Shown here: in pieces, positions 13,340 through 16,555 of the stretch | Layout of the letters: each line of letters opens with the position of its first letter | How positions within the stretch are numbered: position 1 is the first letter of the stretch | Source of the DNA: Pseudomonadota bacterium | GTDB taxonomy: Bacteria > Pseudomonadota > Alphaproteobacteria > Rhizobiales > Tepidamorphaceae | Assembly: GCA_023435545.1 (NCBI GenBank) | Contig: JAEYRQ010000528.1 | Coordinates: forward strand, 1 to 16,555 | Direction: 5' to 3' | DNA length: 16,555 bases | Notes under the pieces: generated by a model | Told to the model about the DNA's origin: nothing | Database searches by the model: none | Seen by the model: the letters and a program-made list of their open reading frames with translations, nothing else | Translations under genes and position numbers: made by a program

Positions 13340-14014
13340 TCATTTTCTTTTATCTATGGTGTGTGCTTCGAAAGCTACAAGATTGAACATTTCCCGCATT
13401 CGGCTGCGAAGGCGGGAGCCGTAGGCGGCTTCGAGTTCGGAGGCTGAGAGATTGGTAGTTACGTGAGTAAGAAGGCGGCGGGAGGTGAAGAGGTCGTACC
13501 TGGAGAGTAGGATCTCCGCCAGGACGTTGCATTCGTTACCGTAATACTTAAGGTTTTTCTCGGTGCCCAGATCGTCGAAGCAGAAGATCTGAGGTTCGAA
13601 CTTATGGGCTTTGTCGCGGCTGTAACGATGGATGACTTCGTAGCCGTCCCGGATGAATTCAAAACTTATATCCCGGCAGGATTTCATTACGTGACGAGCT
13701 GAGGGGGGTGGAAGAAATTTGAGAAGATTCATCAGACTCGTTTTTCCGCAACCCACTGGACCGGTTAGCAGGATCCCCTTCGACGGGTTAACGCCGAAGA
13801 GGGGTGCTGAAAATTGATCCTGCAGGAAGTAGCTTAGAAGCGTATTGATCACTTTTTGATCAGTAGGAAAGAGCTGGAATTTGGTGCCGTATTGTTGTTT
13901 CCCTTTCTTCTCGAGCCAGGCCCACACCTGAGAGTAATCAAAGGGGCTCGTTGTAGTTTTTGTTTTTTCCGGTGTGGAGGTTTCCGGGGTTTGGTCCTTT
14001 TGGTCCTTGTTCAT
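13340..14014 (-). CDS. DnaC-like AAA+ ATPase of the ICE replication module
   Basis: This 224-aa P-loop ATPase resembles DnaC/IstB-type helicase loaders. It has Walker A GPVGCGKT (85-92), Walker B IFCFDDLG (143-150), a sensor Asn in THVTTNLS (Asn188), and basic residues in GSRLRSRM (199-206) as likely arginine finger. Such proteins load or remodel a replicative helicase. On ICEs a pair with a winged-helix primosome-type protein is commonly taken to support replication of the excised element. The ATG at 14014 overlaps the upstream gene by 77 nt. An alternative GTG at 13927 (Val30, QVWAWLEKKG) would remove the overlap, but I keep the ATG. The Thr/Lys-rich first 25 residues lie wholly in the overlap, so the start is less sure than the gene. 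Confidence 0.85.
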   Translation of the reverse strand: MNKDQKDQTPETSTPEKTKTTTSPFDYSQVWAWLEKKGKQQYGTKFQLFPTDQKVINTLLSYFLQDQFSAPLFGVNPSKGILLTGPVGCGKTSLMNLLKFLPPPSARHVMKSCRDISFEFIRDGYEVIHRYSRDKAHKFEPQIFCFDDLGTEKNLKYYGNECNVLAEILLSRYDLFTSRRLLTHVTTNLSASELEAAYGSRLRSRMREMFNLVAFEAHTIDKRK

Positions 14015-14750
14015 GTGAAGGGGAGGTCTTTTTGTTCAGAATCCAGCTATGTGCTGCGGCGCGCCAGTCGTTCATAGGTATCTTGCCACCTATTAGCCAG
14101 CCATTACTTGAGAAATAATAAAAGAATTTGTCACCGTCGGCGGGTGGGAATCCCTTCTGCAGGAAAAAAGAGCGGACTTCGTCCTGCGCCGGCGGAACGA
14201 AGGCGGCCGCCGCGGAAGAGACCTTTTTTTGGACAGCTGGCTTCTGAAAATCATTCTTTAGGTTTTCTTTATTTAAGGTATTATTTAGAAGTTTAGTACC
14301 GTTTATAGTGTTTATAGTGTTTATAGAAGGTTCGGTCTGTTGATCAGGACTTGGCAAAGGAGCTGTCTCGGTACCTGTACTGGTAGTTGATTGGTTTCTG
14401 GATTTGTCGGAGTCAGTTTTTTGAATTGGTTTTTTGTTTGATTGGCTGTGATCAAGGTCGTTATGATAGCTATGCAGGACTACCCGGCTTCCCTTTAGAG
14501 GATTGTAGGAAGGCATATACTGAATGTAACCATAGGCCTGAAGTTCTCTCATGCACTTGTGATAGGTCGTAGTGCCTGAAATTTTACTGATTTTCATGAC
14601 CTCTCCGCGGGAAATGCTGATTGGATTTTCGAACCGATTTACATTCCACATTTGGAACAGTGACATGTAGAGGCTGACATGGGAGGGTAGTAGACGGTCG
14701 TCCACCGCTACTCTCTGAAAGAATAGCGTAAGGTGTTTGATGTAGTTCAT
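13938..14750 (-). CDS. Winged-helix replication-type protein (DnaD/primosome-like)
   Basis: This 270-aa protein has an N-terminal winged helix (about residues 20-95: HVSLYMSLFQMWN, then ISRGEVMKISKISGTTTYHK, and the wing NPLKGSRVVL). A polar Ser/Thr/Asn-rich linker (about 100-180) follows, then a small C-terminal domain (about 188-238) with FFYYFSSNGW and PMNDWRAAAHSWI. That C-terminal pattern is typical of DnaD/DnaT-like primosome or replication proteins of phages and mobile elements. With the overlapping DnaC-like ATPase it probably forms the element's own replication start module (inference from layout). The linker holds a 9-nt tandem repeat coding for INTINTING. It starts 5 nt after the upstream HTH gene. 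A transcriptional role is also possible. Confidence 0.75.
   Translation of the reverse strand: MNYIKHLTLFFQRVAVDDRLLPSHVSLYMSLFQMWNVNRFENPISISRGEVMKISKISGTTTYHKCMRELQAYGYIQYMPSYNPLKGSRVVLHSYHNDLDHSQSNKKPIQKTDSDKSRNQSTTSTGTETAPLPSPDQQTEPSINTINTINGTKLLNNTLNKENLKNDFQKPAVQKKVSSAAAAFVPPAQDEVRSFFLQKGFPPADGDKFFYYFSSNGWLIGGKIPMNDWRAAAHSWILNKKTSPSHEQGPKGPNPGNLHTGKNKNYNEPL
14301..14327 (-). repeat. 9-nt in-frame tandem repeat (three units)
   Basis: GTTTATAGT is repeated three times (the last unit differs by one base) inside the polar linker of the winged-helix protein, coding for repeated Ile-Asn-Thr. It is a likely slippage site that preserves the frame. Confidence 0.6.
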
Positions 14751-14755
14751 AGTGA

Positions 14756-15025
14756 TTAGAAGTTTTTTCCGGATTCAAGCATTGTTTGGATTTGGTCCTG
14801 ATCGTAGTAAATGGTGCCACCGACTTTGGTGAATTTTAGTGTACCATTGATACGAAGATTCTGTAGCGTGCCGGCGGAGATATTTAAGAGTTTCCGGACC
14901 TCAGAGGACTTTAGCCATTTTTTTGATGCTAGTGTCTGGGCAGGGTTAAGGATGTGTTGGAGCTCTTTGAAAAGTTCAGACTTGAATTCAAAGAGATCCT
15001 GACGAGTTAGGATTTCTAAGGACAT
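14756..15025 (-). CDS. Small excisionase-like HTH DNA-binding protein
   Basis: This 89-aa protein has an N-terminal helical stretch (residues 7-27) and then a MerR/excisionase-type helix-turn-helix: KWLKSSEVRKLLNISAGTLQ at about 36-55, LRINGTLKF, and the wing KVGGTIYYD at 67-75. Small proteins of this type are standard in Bacteroidota ICEs, where relatives act in excision or control of transfer genes (for example the Xis2 proteins of CTnDOT). It is the first gene of the minus-strand trio with the winged-helix protein and the ATPase (gap 5 nt, then overlap). Whether it is an excisionase or a repressor cannot be told from sequence. Confidence 0.85.
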   Translation of the reverse strand: MSLEILTRQDLFEFKSELFKELQHILNPAQTLASKKWLKSSEVRKLLNISAGTLQNLRINGTLKFTKVGGTIYYDQDQIQTMLESGKNF

Positions 15026-15473
15026 GTGATAAGATTAGGTTTAGGGTTGCAAAGATTGACTCTGTTAGAAATCGGATATCACAAGTTGGACGAGTATTTC
15101 TTTTAGCCGTTTTTTGATCATTTTGATAGGCGGATTGTTGGGAGAATAGCCAATTTCATACAATGTAGAATAATCGGATAATATTCACAAGGTGATCTCA
15201 AGTTGTGAAGGAAAAGTTGGGATTTGGACCTTAAAAGATATCTCCAGGGTAAGCAGGGATAAAGCTGAAGGTGTTTTGATCGAAGGTGGTAGATTACCGG
15301 ATTAGTTTATTGGTCTGGACTATTCCGTATCCGCGAAATGCGATTAAGCACATGATATTTTCATTGGGATTTTTAGAATGATATGATGCATTTTCAGAAA
15401 AATCCGCTTTGGGGTGATCGATATAGCCTATCGGTGACTACAAGTTCTTACAATTATTATTTCGCTAGTGATA
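15026..15473. other. Intergenic region between divergent genes, no gene seen
   Basis: This AT-rich region of about 450 nt separates the minus-strand HTH operon from a plus-strand membrane protein. It should hold the HTH operon's promoter; the best minus-strand -7 candidate, AATCTTTG near 15050-15057, has one mismatch. GGATTTTT (15367-15374) and AAAAATCC (15398-15405) form a weak inverted repeat. I see no gene, tRNA or attachment site. Confidence 0.4.
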
Positions 15474-15504
15474 TTTGATCATTGAAATTGAAAGGTTACG
15501 TTTG
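15474..15504 (+). promoter_or_regulatory. Exact Bacteroidota promoter
   Basis: TTTG (15474-15477), a 19-nt spacer, and TACGTTTG (15497-15504) match the Bacteroidota housekeeping consensus TTTG-N19-TAnnTTTG without mismatch. Transcription should begin near 15510-15514, at or just before the first ATG of the gene at 15514. Confidence 0.8.
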
Positions 15505-15513
15505 TTGTGAATT

Positions 15514-15558
15514 ATGAAACCTATGAAACCTATGAAACTTATGAACCCTATGGGACTT
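15514..15558 (+). repeat. 9-nt tandem repeat carrying in-frame start codons
   Basis: Units of ATGAAACCT (the third ATGAAACTT, the fourth ATGAACCCT, the fifth degenerate, ATGGGACTT) follow one another from 15514. Each unit supplies an in-frame ATG, so translation start choice and repeat number are linked. Confidence 0.65.
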
Positions 15559-15993
15559 TACAACATGTATTATGTCTCAATTTTTGAAGCCACCTATTAT
15601 GAATTACGTAGACTTGGGGCAAACAAGAGATTTAGCAGGTTGACTGCAGAAATTGTTTTTGTGTTTCTTACAATTGGGAATGCGTTAAGTTTTTATATAC
15701 TGGCACATTTACTGATGCTATTCGCAAAAGGTGATTATTTTTTTGTTTTCGGAAAAAATCCCGCAAACCTTGTTTGGGTTGTTGTGGTAGGATTCATATT
15801 GTCATTCCATTTTTTAAGTTTCGGTAAAGAACAGCCAAATCTGAAACAAGGATGGCGTTACAAATCTTCCAAACCTATCAATATTTTACTCATTCTAAGT
15901 CTGTCAGTTGTATTGTTTGGACTGTGGTACTATTCAGTGCAGGTGCCCAAATTGATTGAGAAGATTGAGCAGAGGGGATTAACGCAGCTTTGA
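15514..15993 (+). CDS. Small three-span membrane protein, unknown function
   Basis: I recognise no family. The full frame is 159 aa with three hydrophobic spans at about residues 46-71, 84-102 and 121-141, and a short charged tail (KLIEKIEQRG). The first codons are a 9-nt repeat (ATGAAACCT-like) giving MKPMKPMKLMNPMGLYNM, so there are six in-frame ATGs in the first 54 nt. Because the promoter's start point falls at about 15510-15514, the transcript is either nearly leaderless from the first ATG or begins translation later, for example at 15550 or 15565; the latter gives MYYVSIFEATYYELRRLG. It runs towards rteC and ends 11 nt before the end of that gene. It interrupts the usual ICE control cluster and may be an accessory gene (inference). 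Confidence 0.7.
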   Translation: MKPMKPMKLMNPMGLYNMYYVSIFEATYYELRRLGANKRFSRLTAEIVFVFLTIGNALSFYILAHLLMLFAKGDYFFVFGKNPANLVWVVVVGFILSFHFLSFGKEQPNLKQGWRYKSSKPINILLILSLSVVLFGLWYYSVQVPKLIEKIEQRGLTQL

Positions 15994-16004
15994 AAGGAAA
16001 TCTG

Positions 16005-16555
16005 TCAATCATTATCTTCCTCGATCTTAATGCGAAGTGAGCCAACCAAATGATCTAGAAACTTTGTGGGCGAAGATTTTCTGAACTTGATTTCGAGGTA
16101 TCGTCGATACAAGTCCCCAACCTGAATATTGAAGAGCTTTTCAAGGGCTTTTGAAATCTCCGCTATCTCTATTCGACCACCGTTGATGCTACCAGCTGAG
16201 TGTAGCCCGTATATCAGTTCTACAAGGGCAACTTTAGAGTCTGTCCAGCGAAGATTAGTTTCTGAGGAATCAACTTGTGTTATAAGGCCGGGATTTTCAA
16301 GTTCATGAATACGTTGGACAATATGCTTGCCGAGCTTTTCATATGCAAGCAGCTCTGCAGCCTTTTGCCCCCAGAGTGTGCAAAAGACAGGATCCACGAG
16401 ATAGGCATGGGGCTCATAGATTAATTTAAGATTTGCTTTTTGGCGTGTAAAGTATTTTCGATCCAGAGTATTATTGCCAGAGCGATAATATTGAACGAAT
16501 TGCTGGTTTTCGTCGGCGAATTGAGAAATGGTTTCCAGTTGAGATTGATAGAAGG
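16005..16555 (-). CDS. rteC: RteC-type ICE regulator, 5' end beyond the window
   Basis: The gene's 3' part is present: about 183 codons from the right edge (frame open at 16553) to the stop at 16005. The frame does not begin at the GTG at 16397, because the sequence upstream stays open and family-like: YYRSG, then LDRKYFTRQK and IYEPHAYLVDPVFCTLWG. This is the RteC pattern (Y..G...LD..YF.R). RteC of CTnDOT is an activator that turns on the excision operon, linking induction to excision and transfer. A C-terminal helical half (GRIEIAEISKALEKLF, then DLYRRYLEIKFRKS) fits a DNA-binding winged-helix domain. The signal that controls it here is not visible. Confidence 0.9.
   Translation of the reverse strand, partial: FYQSQLETISQFADENQQFVQYYRSGNNTLDRKYFTRQKANLKLIYEPHAYLVDPVFCTLWGQKAAELLAYEKLGKHIVQRIHELENPGLITQVDSSETNLRWTDSKVALVELIYGLHSAGSINGGRIEIAEISKALEKLFNIQVGDLYRRYLEIKFRKSSPTKFLDHLVGSLRIKIEEDND

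Noticed and set aside
13585-13600. GGTTCGAAC, resembling a tRNA T-arm
   Set aside because: It lies inside the ATPase gene with no cloverleaf or acceptor stem around it.
15514-15558. CRISPR-like repeat array
   Set aside because: Units are 9 nt, contiguous and in frame, with no spacers.

Overview
The window looks like part of an integrative conjugative element (ICE) of a Bacteroidota bacterium. The sequence does not let me name the species; Chitinophagales, Sphingobacteriales or Cytophagales would all fit. The evidence is an RteC-type regulator cut by the right edge, a short excisionase-like HTH gene, a winged-helix replication-type protein with an overlapping DnaC-like ATPase, a textbook Bacteroidota promoter (TTTG-N19-TAnnTTTG), and little use of strong Shine-Dalgarno sequences.

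Layout, left to right. (1) About 1-620 is visibly GC-rich, has no convincing gene, and is packed with inverted repeats. The main ones are an 86-nt near-perfect palindrome (299-384) and a branched structure closed by about 19 base pairs (395-557). It could be a non-coding RNA or an origin/transfer site. (2) From about 840 the composition becomes AT-rich cargo. A multi-pass membrane protein of unknown family (minus strand) and one doubtful small ORF are followed by a complete type I restriction-modification operon on the plus strand: hsdM, hsdS (4-nt overlap) and hsdR, with a terminator-like hairpin over the hsdS stop codon. (3) Convergent with hsdR is a tight four-gene minus-strand operon, given here in order of transcription: a 509-aa alpha/beta-hydrolase with a very long acidic insertion, a caspase-like protease with a His/Cys dyad, a 509-aa non-enzymatic protein (beta-sandwich repeats, helical middle, small C-terminal HTH), and a PD-(D/E)XK nuclease-like protein. 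I know of no named defence system with this composition, and it is the best candidate here for an undescribed one. (4) From about 13340 to the right edge lies the ICE control/replication module on the minus strand (HTH, then winged-helix protein, then ATPase), followed by a small plus-strand membrane protein and the 3' part of rteC.

How the parts may work together (inference): the ICE carries a defence island between its control/replication module and a structured GC-rich segment. The type I system would cut unmodified DNA. The hydrolase/caspase operon has the look of an abortive-infection or programmed-death module in which a protease is paired with a lipase/esterase-like enzyme, a scaffold or sensor, and a nuclease.
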